A DNA stretch of 64,000 nt from assembly GCA_014656015.1 (NCBI GenBank), contig BNBP01000027.1, forward strand, positions 21,196 to 85,195. The letters are read 5' to 3'. A program made the translations under genes and the position numbers. The notes under the pieces were generated by a model that did not search any database, had not been told where the DNA came from, and saw only the letters and a program-made list of their open reading frames with translations. Source of the DNA: Streptomyces griseoaurantiacus. GTDB taxonomy: Bacteria; Actinomycetota; Actinomycetes; Streptomycetales; Streptomycetaceae. Numbering within the stretch: the stretch's first letter is position 1; every line of letters starts with the position of its first letter. Shown in pieces: positions 40,969-49,602 of the stretch.

Positions 40969-41674
40969 GGGGGGTCACCTTCCACCAGGGCAGGATCCGG
41001 TTCTCCACCGGTGCCGGCGGCCTGCCCCCGGGCGGGGTGCCGGGCGCGGCGACGGGCAGCGTGACGACCCGGAGCTGGATGAAGTCGAACGTGCCGCCGC
41101 GATGGCCGGCGACGCGCTCCGCGGCGATGTTGCCCAGGTACTTGCGCATCATCACAGCCCGCGGCGAGCGTGCCGTGTCGTCCGACCCGAACGCGTCCAC
41201 GTACGCCGCCCAGGCGCGGCGCAGGAGATTCTGCGCCGTGTGACTCGGGAACGGATCGTGCTCGACGGCGGCGCGGTCCAGGGCGGTCAGATCGGTCCAG
41301 GCGCTGACCTGCGTCGAGCCGTCGGGCGCGGTGCGCGCGGTCCTCGCCAGGACCCGGCGGTTCACCGAGTCGGGATTGGGGGCGAAGAGCCGCCAGTTCT
41401 GCTCGAAGAGGGGAAACACCCACGCGTCGACCTGGCGGCCGTACTTCCTCGACACGGGGTTGGGAGGCGCCACGTGGAGGAAGACGGCGCCCAGATGGAC
41501 CACGACCGTCACCAGACACAGGAGGACGGCGGCCCGCAGCCCCGCTCCGAGGATCCTGGCGCCCGCGGGCTGCCGGCCCGGTGGGCCCGCCTCGTCCGGC
41601 CGCTCCCACGGGAGCGGGTCGGCATCGGACCGCCCGGTCTCCCTCACGCGCGCTGAATCAATTCCGCTCGACAC
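40958..41674 (-). CDS. DUF5819 family membrane protein, partner of HTTM
   Basis: A 238-residue protein from GTG 41674 (AAGGTGGGCG upstream; other GTG starts are possible). One TM helix (LGAGLRAAVLLCLVTVVVHLGAVF) anchors an outer domain with FPLFEQNWRLFAPNPDSVNRR, the core motif of DUF5819, and a C-terminal strand pair (IQLRVVTLPVAAPG). The 11-base overlap with the HTTM gene indicates coupled translation. Function unknown; probably the substrate-binding or accessory subunit of the HTTM protein. Confidence 0.82.
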   Translation of the reverse strand: MSSGIDSARVRETGRSDADPLPWERPDEAGPPGRQPAGARILGAGLRAAVLLCLVTVVVHLGAVFLHVAPPNPVSRKYGRQVDAWVFPLFEQNWRLFAPNPDSVNRRVLARTARTAPDGSTQVSAWTDLTALDRAAVEHDPFPSHTAQNLLRRAWAAYVDAFGSDDTARSPRAVMMRKYLGNIAAERVAGHRGGTFDFIQLRVVTLPVAAPGTPPGGRPPAPVENRILPWWKVTPHGK

Positions 41675-41731
41675 CGCCCACCTTGCTTTCTCGATCCGTC
41701 GCCCGGCATCGGGGTCCGTCCGAACCGGCAC

Positions 41732-41770
41732 CGGCGCGCGGCGGAACCGAGGGGGTTCCGCCGCGCGCCG
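41732..41770 (-). terminator. 17-bp perfect hairpin after the ice-binding protein gene
   Basis: CGGCGCGCGGCGGAACC pairs perfectly with 41754-41770 across a 5-nt loop. It lies beyond the stop of the minus-strand DUF3494 gene and before the DUF5819 gene, so it insulates the two. Confidence 0.8.
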
Positions 41771-41804
41771 TCATCCGGTGCCCGGACCGCTCGAAGCCTG
41801 CCGA

Positions 41805-43106
41805 CTAGCTCTCGTGGCTTTCCTGGCCCTGCGGCTTCGGGGCATTGCCGTAGCCGTAGTCGGCGTCATCGCCGTAGTCGCCGTCGTGGCCGTCGTCTCC
41901 GTGGTGGTCGGGCTTACCGCCCTGGCCGTGGTCCGGCTTTCCGTTGTGGCCGGACGGGCCACCGTGCTCCGGTGCGCCGGGCTGTTCACCGTTGCCGTGT
42001 CCACCGGGCTTTCCGTCGTGCTCACCGGGCCTGCCGCCCTCCTCGTGGTGCCTGCCGCCGTGCTGACCCGCGGTGTTCCCGGCGGTGTTGCCCGAGGTGT
42101 TCCCGGAGGTGACGTTGTTCCCCGCGGTGTTGCCCGAGGTGTTCCCGGCGGTACCGCCGGTCGCGACGCTGACGATGGGGCCGCCCACCAGACCGCCGGT
42201 GAGCAGGCCGCCACTGACCAGTCCCCCACCGGTCACACCGGTCGTGGTGCCGGTGGTGCTGCCGGTCGTGGTCCCGGTGGTCGTCCCGGTCGTGGTCCCT
42301 GTCGTGGTGCCGGTCGTCGTCGTGCCGCTGGTGGTGCCGGTGGTCGTTCCGGTGGTCGTGCCGGTCGAGCACGAGTCGAGGAAGATGCGGTTGGTGTCGA
42401 GCGTCACCGCGCCGTTCCGGGCCAGCGCCCGGCCCTCGATGTTCGTCCCCGTGGTCACGTGGATGTCCGTCAGCGCCATGATGGTGCCGACGAAGGTGGA
42501 GTTGGTGCCGAGGGTGGCCGAACTGCCGATCTGCCAGTACACGTTGCACGGCGAGGCGCCGTTCGTCAGGAGCACGCGGCTGGAGGACGCCGTCGTGAGG
42601 GCTTCCGGGATCTGGAAGACCCAGACGGAGTTCGGGTTCCCACCGGCGTCCAGGATCAGGTCGCCGGTGAGACCGACGCCGGAGGTAGCGGTGTAGACGC
42701 CCGGGAGCAGCGTCTGGCCGCTGCCGATTCCCGCCGCCAGCGCGAAGTCCGTCGCCTGGCCCGCCGCGTCGTTGTACGCCGTGACGAGGTCGGACTTGGC
42801 CTGGAGCGCGACGGCGTCGGCGGCGTGCACGGCGCCCAGCACCTGACCGGGCGGGAAGCCGGTGATGGCGGGGTTCGGGTGCGTCCCGAGATCGTGGCTG
42901 ATCACTGTGGGACCGGTGTTGGTGACTCCGGCACCCGCCAGAACGGAGAAGCTCGCGGCCGTGGCCAGCGGTACGGGTGTGGCGATGGCGAGTGCCTGGG
43001 CGGGCGACAGGACGATCATCGCGGCGGCGACCAGGGCGGCGAGGGCCGAGGCGAACATGCCGGACAAGGTGCGGTGACGAACCGTTCTGGGGATCATCAG
43101 CTTCAT
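41805..43106 (-). CDS. Secreted ice-binding-type (DUF3494) protein with repeat tail
   Basis: A 433-residue exported protein. ATG 43106 starts a signal peptide (RHRTLSGMFASALAALVAAAM, cleavage near AQALA). Residues about 40-245 are the DUF3494 beta-solenoid (AASFSVLAGAGVTNTGPTV; GTNIEGRALARNGAVTLDTNRIF). Then about ten Thr-rich TTTG units, a Gly/Leu stretch, NTSGNTAG repeats and a tail extremely rich in His, Gly and Asp (DHHGDDGHDGDYGDDADY). There is no sortase or GW anchor. DUF3494 proteins include ice-binding proteins and adhesins. Here surface adhesion or metal binding is as likely as freezing protection. Confidence 0.88.
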   Translation of the reverse strand: MKLMIPRTVRHRTLSGMFASALAALVAAAMIVLSPAQALAIATPVPLATAASFSVLAGAGVTNTGPTVISHDLGTHPNPAITGFPPGQVLGAVHAADAVALQAKSDLVTAYNDAAGQATDFALAAGIGSGQTLLPGVYTATSGVGLTGDLILDAGGNPNSVWVFQIPEALTTASSSRVLLTNGASPCNVYWQIGSSATLGTNSTFVGTIMALTDIHVTTGTNIEGRALARNGAVTLDTNRIFLDSCSTGTTTGTTTGTTSGTTTTGTTTGTTTGTTTGTTTGSTTGTTTGVTGGGLVSGGLLTGGLVGGPIVSVATGGTAGNTSGNTAGNNVTSGNTSGNTAGNTAGQHGGRHHEEGGRPGEHDGKPGGHGNGEQPGAPEHGGPSGHNGKPDHGQGGKPDHHGDDGHDGDYGDDADYGYGNAPKPQGQESHES

Positions 43107-43576
43107 CGGAGGCCATTTTCTGTGGGGGCCGTGGCGTGCCGGGCGGTCATCGCGCACCCGGGGGAGCCTTGATCTGGTCGTGCATATTACGGAGAAGTCC
43201 ACCGGCGGCAACGAAAAGCGGGGATGAGTCGAGATTGTCGAGAATTAAGCCCTCGAATGCGCGACGGTGACGGGGAATTCGTATGAATGATTTTCGGTCC
43301 GTCTGATCAACGGGTTCCTGATCTGCCCTTTCCCGCCCGCCGCCCGTGCGGCGAAGGAGGAGGAAACGGGAAGGCGGGGCCGGGGCGTCGATACGCCTTC
43401 CAGGTACTCGATGCACCTTCGAGGGTCTCGATTCAGTCTCGCGAGAAATGTCGACGCCGGAATTCCGATGCCGCTCGGACGCCACTGCGGCGACGTGTGA
43501 AGGACCGGGCAGGCCCCGGTCACCCACCCGGGCGTCCGGGCGGGCGCGGTCGGTGGCCGCGTGGTCGGCTGAGGGC
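43107..43576. other. Intergenic region between DUF3494 gene and permease
   Basis: 470 bp, AT-richer than average (notably 43185-43300). It should contain both divergent promoters. Several TCGAG/CTCGA motifs occur at 43216-43240 and 43410-43445. The first part could instead be the N-terminus of the permease if ATG 43448 is used. No other gene is supported. Confidence 0.45.
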
Positions 43577-44602
43577 GTGCAGGTGCTCCCCGATCCGGTA
43601 CGGCGGCTCGCCGCCTGGTGTGTCGTCGCGCTGCTCGTGGCCGGGGTCGGCTGGGTGGTGGTGGAGTTGGGCCGGGTGTTCCGCCCGGCCGTCGTGCCCG
43701 TGCTGCTGGCCCTGCTGGGCTCCGCGCTCCTCGCGCCGCTGCACCGGCGGCTGGTCGGTGTGGGCGTGCACCGCTCGCTCTCCGCCTTCGTGACCTGTGT
43801 CGCCGTCGTCGCCGTGGTGGGCGGCGCGCTGTTCATCGTCGTCTCCGCGCTGGTCGACAACGGCGCCCAGATCGTCGACTCCGTACGGAGGGCCGCGCAG
43901 TCCCTCACCGACCGCCTCGGCTCCTCCGGGACCTCGGTGGACTCGCTCTCCGAGGAGGCGCGCAAGCTGGCCGGCCGGTTCGGCGGCAGCGCGGTCTCCG
44001 GTGTCGTCACCGGGGTCGGCTATATCAGCGAGACCGTCGCCACGGCGGTGCTCGCGCTGCTCCTCGTCTTCTTCTTCCTGCGGGACGGCGACCGTGCCGT
44101 GGGCGGGCTGCGCGGGCTCTCCCCCTACGGCAGCGCCGATACCGTGGAGGCCGTGGCGCGGCGGGCCTTCCGCGCGGTCGAGGGGTTCATGCGGGGGACC
44201 ACGTTCATCGCGCTGATCGACGCCGCCCTCATCACCGCCGGGCTGCTCGGACTGCGGGTGCCGGGTGCGGTGGGGCTCGGGGCGCTGGTCTTCGTGGGCG
44301 CGTACATCCCCTACCTCGGCGCCTTCCTCTCCGGTGCGGTGGCCGTGCTCGTGGCCTTCGCCGACCGGGGGTTCGCGGTGGCGGTGTGGGCGCTCGGGTT
44401 GATCGTCGCCGTGCAGCTCATCGAGGGGCACGTACTGCAGCCGGTGATCCAGAGCCGCACGGTGCGGATGCACCCGGCGGTGGTCCTGGTGGCGCTGGCG
44501 GCCGGGGCCTCGGTGGCGGGCATCCTCGGCCTGCTCCTGGCGGTCCCCCTCGCGGCGGCGGTCTCCGGGGCGGTGCACGAGGTGCGGGACCGCACGCGCT
44601 GA
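43577..44602 (+). CDS. AI-2E family (PerM-like) membrane permease
   Basis: A 341-residue protein from GTG 43577 (GAGG just before; ATG 43448 would add a hydrophilic Arg/Ser-rich tail). About eight TM helices in the family order: two N-terminal helices (AWCVVALLVAGVGWVVVELG), an amphipathic region (SVRRAAQSLTDRLGSSG), then VLALLLVFFFLRDG and the conserved GAYIPYLGAFLSG and EGHVLQPVIQSRTVRMHP motifs. Family members export AI-2 or act as Na+/H+ antiporters; the substrate is unresolved. Confidence 0.87.
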   Translation: MQVLPDPVRRLAAWCVVALLVAGVGWVVVELGRVFRPAVVPVLLALLGSALLAPLHRRLVGVGVHRSLSAFVTCVAVVAVVGGALFIVVSALVDNGAQIVDSVRRAAQSLTDRLGSSGTSVDSLSEEARKLAGRFGGSAVSGVVTGVGYISETVATAVLALLLVFFFLRDGDRAVGGLRGLSPYGSADTVEAVARRAFRAVEGFMRGTTFIALIDAALITAGLLGLRVPGAVGLGALVFVGAYIPYLGAFLSGAVAVLVAFADRGFAVAVWALGLIVAVQLIEGHVLQPVIQSRTVRMHPAVVLVALAAGASVAGILGLLLAVPLAAAVSGAVHEVRDRTR

Positions 44603-44603
44603 C

Positions 44604-44630
44604 CCCGGTGCGGCGGGCCGCCGCACCGGG
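44604..44630 (+). terminator. Hairpin after the permease gene
   Basis: Perfect 11-bp stem CCCGGTGCGGC / GCCGCACCGGG with a 5-nt loop, immediately after the stop. Confidence 0.7.
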
Positions 44631-44747
44631 CCGGGCCGGGCTGCGGCGGGCGGGACGCGCGGGGTCGGCCAGGCCCGCCCGGTCATGCCCGCCCGCTCAC
44701 GCAGGGCCGGCCATGCAGGGCTAGGTGCGCAGGCCCGGCCATGCCCG

Positions 44748-44857
44748 CCCGCTCACGCAGGGCCCGCTCACGCAGGGCCCGCTCACGCAGGGTCCCCGGT
44801 CAGGCAGGGTCCGGTCAGGCAGGGTCCGGTCAGGCAGGGTCCGGTCAGGCAGGGTCC
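44748..44857 (-). repeat. Compound 15-nt tandem repeat at the 3' end of the phosphatase gene
   Basis: Three exact copies of CCCGCTCACGCAGGG (44748-44792) are followed by four exact copies of GGTCAGGCAGGGTCC (44798-44857). The two unit types share CA-GCAGGG cores. The last unit contains the stop codon and last codons (Asp-Pro-Ala-stop) of the minus-strand phosphatase, so each second-type unit is a copy of the gene's end. Looser copies continue left to about 44690. Confidence 0.85.
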
Positions 44858-46998
44858 GGTACCTCCGCAGCCTCCCGTTCGCGCAGTTCGAACCAGATCG
44901 TCTTGCCCTCCCCGCGAGGGTCGACGCCCCAGTGGTCCGCCAGGAACTCCATGAGGACGAGGCCTCGCCCGGAGGAGGCCAGTTCCCCCGGGTCGCGCTT
45001 GTGCGGCAGGTCGTCGCTGATGTCGCTGACCTCGACGCGCACCGTACGGCCGCCGGCCGCGGGCCCGCCGCTGACCTCGGCCACGAGGAGCGCGTCCGCG
45101 TCCGTGTGCACGAGCACGTTGGTGAGCATCTCGGAGAGCAGCAGGACCGCGGAGTCGACCTGGTCCGCCGAGGCCCAGTCGTGCAGCAACTCGCGCAACT
45201 GCTGCCGGGCGACGGCGATCCGCTCGGACTCGGCCTGGGCGACGGTCAGCACCGCTCTTCGCACGGCGGGCCGCGCGGCTCCGTCGCCCCCGTCCACGCC
45301 GTCGCAGCCGCGCTCGGGGCCCAGCCGGCACAGCAGCAGCACGGCTATGTCGTCCTCGCGCCGGTCGGCCAGCGGGCCGGTGCTGTGGTGGGAGGAGGGC
45401 CCGTGCACGCCCTGGACGAGGGAGTCGGCGAGGTCCTCCAAATCGCCGTCGTGCTCCTCCAGGATCCGGCGCAGCCGCCGCCACCCCGTGTCCAGGTCGT
45501 GGCCGCCGGTCTCGATCAGGCCGTCGGTGCACATCAGCAGAGTCTCGTCGGGTTCGAGGACCAGACGGGTGGTCGGGTAGTCGGCGTCCGGGTCGATGCC
45601 GAGCGGCAGCCCGCCGGGGGTCGGCCGCAGCAGCACCGTCCGGTCGGCCATGCGGATCGCGGGGTCGGGGTGGCCGGCCCGGGCGATCTCCAGCATGCCG
45701 GTCGAGGGATCCACCTCGAGATAGAGGCAGGTCGCGAAGCGCAGCTCGGAGCCGTCCTCGCCGTAGGTCATGCCGTGCAGGAAGCGGGAGGCGCGGGTGA
45801 GGACGGCATCGGGGCGGTGGCCCTCGGAGGCGTAGGCGCGCAGCGCGATGCGGAGCTGGCCCATGAGGCCCGCCGCGCGCACGTCGTGCCCCTGGACGTC
45901 GCCCATGACCAGCGCGAACCGGCCCCCGCCGCCGGGCAGCGGGATCATGTCGTACCAGTCGCCGCCGACCTGGAGGCCGCCGCCGGTCGGGACGTAGCGG
46001 GCGGCGATCCTCATGCCGGGGATCTGCGGGCCGAGACGGGGCAGCATCGAGCGCTGGAGCCCCTCCGTCAGCTCCCGCTCGGTCTCGGCGACCCCCGCGC
46101 GGGACAGGGCCTGCGCGAGCATCCGGGCCACCGTGGTGAGCACCGAGCGTTCGTCGGGGGTGAAGGAGACCGGGGAGGTGAAGCCCGCCATCCAGGTGCC
46201 CATCGTCGATCCCGCGACCGTCAGCGGCAGATACGCCCAGGACTGACGGCCGAAGCGGGCGGCGAGCGGCCAGGAGGCGGGATAGCGGGCCTTGTACTCG
46301 GCGGGCGAGGAGAGGTAGACGGCGCGGCCGGTGCGGACCACCTCGGTGGCCGGGTAGTCGGTGCTCAGCGGCATGTCGACGAAGGGTCCCTCGTCGCCCG
46401 GCGACTGCCCGTGGTGTCCGACGACGGTCAGGTGGTCGCCCTGGACGCCGAAGACGGCCTGGCCGTCCGGGGTGAAGCCCGGCATCGACAGCCCGGCGGC
46501 GACCCGCAGGACCTCCTGGGTGGAGCGGGCCTCGGCGAGGGCGCGTCCGGCGTCCAGCAGGAAGGCCTCGCGCGAGCGGCGCCAGTCGCCGGTGACGGAG
46601 GTGCGCAGGGCGGCGGCCGTTCCGGGCTCGGTGACCTCCTGCAGGGTGCCGAGCACGTGGTACTCGCCGGTCGCCGGGTCCACGGAGGGACGGGAGCGGC
46701 TGCGCACGGTGCGCAGGACCCTGCCGTGTTCGTCCATGACGCGCAGCCGCAGTTCGGCGATGGTGCCCTCGCTGAGGGCGAGCTGGACCACCGCGTCCAC
46801 CTCGCCCCAGTCCACGGGGTGGAAGCGGGCGCGCATCCCGGCCTCGCCGAGCGTGACCGGCTCGGGAGGCAGTCCGAGCAGGCGCGCGGCCTCGGCGTCG
46901 AGGGTGACGCGGCGCTCGCCCCCGTCCCAGTGCCACAGTCCGGTGGCGAGGGACTCCAGGATGTCCCCCACGGCGGGCAGGGGCTCACCAGTGCGCAT
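44845..46998 (-). CDS. PAS-GAF-PP2C (SpoIIE)-HATPase multidomain phosphatase
   Basis: A 717-residue soluble signalling protein. Approximate domains: PAS about 5-110 (LESLATGLWHWDGGERRVTLD); GAF about 145-310 (EVVRTGRAVYLSSPAEYKA, FTPDERSVLTTVARMLAQAL); SpoIIE/PP2C phosphatase about 320-555 (VGGDWYDMIPLPGG, LVMGDVQGHDVRAAGLMGQL, MCTDGLIETGGHDL); and an anti-sigma-type HATPase about 575-705 (AVLLLSEMLTNVLVHTDAD, SGRGLVLMEFLADHWGV). Such proteins dephosphorylate anti-anti-sigma factors and bind or phosphorylate partners, here in one chain. No partner genes are adjacent. A reading frame of similar length in the neighbouring frame is a GC-bias shadow. Confidence 0.92.
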   Translation of the reverse strand: MRTGEPLPAVGDILESLATGLWHWDGGERRVTLDAEAARLLGLPPEPVTLGEAGMRARFHPVDWGEVDAVVQLALSEGTIAELRLRVMDEHGRVLRTVRSRSRPSVDPATGEYHVLGTLQEVTEPGTAAALRTSVTGDWRRSREAFLLDAGRALAEARSTQEVLRVAAGLSMPGFTPDGQAVFGVQGDHLTVVGHHGQSPGDEGPFVDMPLSTDYPATEVVRTGRAVYLSSPAEYKARYPASWPLAARFGRQSWAYLPLTVAGSTMGTWMAGFTSPVSFTPDERSVLTTVARMLAQALSRAGVAETERELTEGLQRSMLPRLGPQIPGMRIAARYVPTGGGLQVGGDWYDMIPLPGGGGRFALVMGDVQGHDVRAAGLMGQLRIALRAYASEGHRPDAVLTRASRFLHGMTYGEDGSELRFATCLYLEVDPSTGMLEIARAGHPDPAIRMADRTVLLRPTPGGLPLGIDPDADYPTTRLVLEPDETLLMCTDGLIETGGHDLDTGWRRLRRILEEHDGDLEDLADSLVQGVHGPSSHHSTGPLADRREDDIAVLLLCRLGPERGCDGVDGGDGAARPAVRRAVLTVAQAESERIAVARQQLRELLHDWASADQVDSAVLLLSEMLTNVLVHTDADALLVAEVSGGPAAGGRTVRVEVSDISDDLPHKRDPGELASSGRGLVLMEFLADHWGVDPRGEGKTIWFELREREAAEVPDPA

Positions 46999-47304
46999 TG
47001 ACCCACTGTAGGAACGAGTGATCGGACGCTGCCACCGCTGCCGGGCCGGGCGCCCTCGCGCCCGCCCCTGGTTCAGCCCGGTTCCACTCCCGGCCCTGCC
47101 CGGTGCCGCCCCCGGTCCCGACCGGTGCCGCCTCCCGGGCCCGCCCCGCTCCGTGGTCGCGGTGGGAATGGGGAAGAGTGGGCTTCAGGTGCCCGGTACG
47201 CTGGGGGTTGTTTCACGTGAAACACCCACCGTGACCCATGGTGAGGCCGCGGGCGGCAGATTCGCCCGCCACGACCCCGATCCGCGAAGGCTGGATGAAC
47301 GACG
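46999..47304. other. Intergenic region before aspS carrying parS
   Basis: 306 bp between the divergent phosphatase and aspS genes. It holds the parS site and is otherwise Pro/Gly-codon-like low-complexity DNA with no supported ORF. The aspS promoter is expected between parS and 47304, but no clear hexamers were assigned. Confidence 0.5.
47210..47223. other. parS: parS: ParB-binding chromosome-segregation site
   Basis: A second exact copy of GTTTCACGTGAAAC, 82 bp upstream of aspS. Its extragenic position is typical of Streptomyces parS sites. Confidence 0.93.
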
Positions 47305-49068
47305 ATGCATCGGTACAGGTCCCACACCTGCGGCGAGCTCCGCGCCTCTGACGTCGGCTCCGACGTCCGGCTGAGTGGCTGGCTGCACAATCGGCGCGAC
47401 CTGGGCGGCATCCTCTTCATCGATCTGCGCGACCACTACGGCATCACCCAGCTCGTGGCCCGCCCCGGCACCCCCGCCTACGAGGCCCTGGACAAGCTGT
47501 CCAAGGAGTCCACCGTCCGGGTCGACGGCAAGGTCGTCTCGCGCGGCGCCGAGAACGTCAACGCCGATCTGCCGACCGGCGAGATCGAGGTCGAGGTCGG
47601 CGAGGTCGAGCTGCTCGGCGCGGCCGCCCCGCTGCCGTTCACGATCAACACCGAGGACGGGGTCAACGAGGAGCGGCGTCTGGAGTACCGCTTCCTGGAC
47701 CTGCGCCGCGAGCGCATGCACCGCAACATCATGCTGCGCACGGCGGTCATCTCCGCCATCCGCCACAAGATGGCCGCGATGAACTTCAACGAGATGGCGA
47801 CGCCGATCCTCACCGCCACCTCCCCCGAGGGCGCCCGCGACTTCGTCGTGCCCTCCCGGCTGAACCCGGGCAAGTTCTACGCCCTGCCCCAGGCGCCGCA
47901 GCAGTTCAAGCAGCTCCTGATGATCTCCGGCTTCGACCGCTACTTCCAGATCGCGCCCTGCTTCCGTGACGAGGACGCCCGCGCGGACCGTTCGCCGGGC
48001 GAGTTCTACCAGCTCGACGTGGAGATGAGCTTCGTCGAGCAGGAGGACGTCTTCCAGCCCATCGAGAAGCTGATGACGGACCTCTTCGAGGAGTTCGGTG
48101 GCGGCCGCCCCGTCACCTCGCCCTTCCCCCGCATCCCGTTCCGCGAGGCGATGGCGAAGTACGGCTCGGACAAGCCCGACCTGCGGGCCAAGCTGGAGCT
48201 GGTCGACCTCACCGACATCTTCGCGGGCTCGGAGTTCAAGGCCTTCGCCGGCAAGCACGTGCGCGCGCTGCCCGTGCCGGACGTCGCCGCCCAGCCCCGC
48301 AAGTTCTTCGACCAGCTCGGCGAGTACGCGGTCGAGCAGGGCGCGAAGGGCCTTGCCTGGGTGCGGGTCGCCGAGGACGGTTCGCTGACCGGCCCGATCG
48401 CCAAGTTCCTCACCGAGGAGAACGTCGCCGAGCTGACCAAGCGGCTGTCGCTGGCCGCCGGGCACGCGGTGTTCTTCGGCGCGGGCGAGTACGACGAGGT
48501 CTCGAAGATCATGGGCGCGGTGCGGGTCGAGGCCGCCAAGCGTGCCGGGCACTTCGAGGAGAACGTCTTCCGGTTCTGCTGGATCGTCGACTTCCCGATG
48601 TACGAGAAGGACGAGGAGACCGGGAAGATCGACTTCTCGCACAACCCGTTCTCGATGCCGCAGGGCGGCATGGACGCCCTGGAGAACCAGGACCCGCTGG
48701 ACATCCTCGCCTGGCAGTACGACATCGTCTGCAACGGCGTGGAGCTGTCCTCCGGTGCGATCCGGAACCACGAGCCGGACATCATGCTCAAGGCGTTCGA
48801 GATCGCCGGTTACGAGCACGAGACGGTGGAGCGCGAGTTCGCGGGCATGCTGCGCGCGCTGCGCTTCGGCGCCCCGCCCCACGGTGGCATCGCCCCGGGC
48901 GTGGACCGGATCGTCATGCTGCTCGCCGACGAGCCGAACATCCGCGAGACGATCGCCTTCCCGCTCAACGGCAACGCCCAGGACCTGATGATGGGCGCGC
49001 CGACGGAGCTGGAGGAGACCCGGCTGCGGGAACTGCACCTGACGGTGCGCAAGCCCCAGGCGAAGTAG
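47305..49068 (+). CDS. aspS: Aspartyl-tRNA synthetase
   Basis: A 587-residue class II synthetase, the usual bacterial length. Residues 1-105 are the OB-fold anticodon domain (VRLSGWLHNRRDLGGILFIDLRD). Motif 2 is FRDEDARADRSPGEFYQ near residues 223-240. The bacterial GAD insertion follows (about 290-420), and motif 3 is GVDRIVMLLADEPNIRE near residues 532-548. It charges tRNA-Asp with aspartate. ATG 47305 follows GCGAAGGCTGG. Single gene, with parS just upstream. Confidence 0.97.
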   Translation: MHRYRSHTCGELRASDVGSDVRLSGWLHNRRDLGGILFIDLRDHYGITQLVARPGTPAYEALDKLSKESTVRVDGKVVSRGAENVNADLPTGEIEVEVGEVELLGAAAPLPFTINTEDGVNEERRLEYRFLDLRRERMHRNIMLRTAVISAIRHKMAAMNFNEMATPILTATSPEGARDFVVPSRLNPGKFYALPQAPQQFKQLLMISGFDRYFQIAPCFRDEDARADRSPGEFYQLDVEMSFVEQEDVFQPIEKLMTDLFEEFGGGRPVTSPFPRIPFREAMAKYGSDKPDLRAKLELVDLTDIFAGSEFKAFAGKHVRALPVPDVAAQPRKFFDQLGEYAVEQGAKGLAWVRVAEDGSLTGPIAKFLTEENVAELTKRLSLAAGHAVFFGAGEYDEVSKIMGAVRVEAAKRAGHFEENVFRFCWIVDFPMYEKDEETGKIDFSHNPFSMPQGGMDALENQDPLDILAWQYDIVCNGVELSSGAIRNHEPDIMLKAFEIAGYEHETVEREFAGMLRALRFGAPPHGGIAPGVDRIVMLLADEPNIRETIAFPLNGNAQDLMMGAPTELEETRLRELHLTVRKPQAK

Positions 49069-49109
49069 TCCGGCGCTCATCCGCGCACTCCGCTCTCCCG
49101 CGCATTCCG

Positions 49110-49123
49110 CTTTCACGTGAATT
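49110..49123. other. Degenerate parS-like palindrome
   Basis: CTTTCACGTGAATT matches the parS consensus at 11 of 14 positions including the CACGTG core, just after aspS. ParB affinity would be weak. It lies among imperfect CGCGCATTCCG repeats (about 49080-49150). Confidence 0.25.
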
Positions 49124-49180
49124 CCGGTTCCGCGCGCATTCCGGCTCCCTCGTTTTCCCGGGGCGCGTAAAGAGCGGAAA

Positions 49181-49208
49181 GAAGGGGCGGCCCACGGGCC
49201 GCCCCTTC
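49181..49208. terminator. Bidirectional hairpin between aspS and the SH3-like gene
   Basis: GAAGGGGCGGCCC / GGGCCGCCCCTTC arms, perfectly complementary, separated by AC (realistic stem 11 bp). Flanked by A-rich and T-rich bases, so it can terminate both convergent genes. Confidence 0.75.
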
Positions 49209-49245
49209 CTCGTTCACGGTTCCCTTTTTTTGCCGTACCGCGGCG

Positions 49246-49602
49246 TCAGAAGCCGCAGTAGACCCCGCTGCCGTAGTCGCTCAGCAGGTCGTCGCGGACC
49301 CAGCCGGTGACGCCGGTGGAGTCGTTCCGCAGGTACGTCCAGGTGTAGTCGCCCGCGACGGTGTAGCAGTGGTAGTCCAGCCGCTGGGTGTTGTACGCGA
49401 TCCCCTTGACGGTGCAGTTGGTGCTGGAACCGCTGCGCTCGTTGGCCCCGTCGGCCGTCTTGTTCCAGGCGCTGCCGTCCTTGTCGGCGACGGTTGTGCC
49501 GCAGGACGCCGCCGCCGAGGCCGGCGTGGTGGAGAGTGCGATCGGCAGGCTCGCGGCAACGGCCACGAGTGTCGGCAGCACGACTGCGAAGCGACGCTTC
49601 AT
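49246..49602 (-). CDS. Secreted SH3-like small protein
   Basis: A 118-residue exported protein. The signal peptide runs from MKRRFAVVLPTLVAVAA to about ASA31. The mature 85 residues hold six Cys-free aromatic strands plus four Cys (SCGTTVAD; TNCTVKGIAYNTQRLDYHC; GVYCGF), and the order YTWTYLRNDSTGVTGWVRDDLL is that of bacterial SH3_3 domains. These often bind peptidoglycan or act as small inhibitors. The disulfide pattern suggests a stable extracellular domain. Site GGGGATCA before ATG 49602. Confidence 0.82.
   Translation of the reverse strand: MKRRFAVVLPTLVAVAASLPIALSTTPASAAASCGTTVADKDGSAWNKTADGANERSGSSTNCTVKGIAYNTQRLDYHCYTVAGDYTWTYLRNDSTGVTGWVRDDLLSDYGSGVYCGF

Noticed and set aside
42022..43116. 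364-codon frame overlapping the DUF3494 gene on the same strand
   Set aside because: Arg/His-rich frameshifted shadow; signal peptide and DUF3494 motifs are in the other frame.
44690..44857. Tandem repeats considered as a CRISPR array
   Set aside because: Units are contiguous 15-mers without unique spacers and no cas genes are present.
44783..46936. 717-codon alternative frame on the same strand as the phosphatase
   Set aside because: Same length by coincidence, but Arg/Pro-rich and domain-free. The neighbouring frame has four complete domains.
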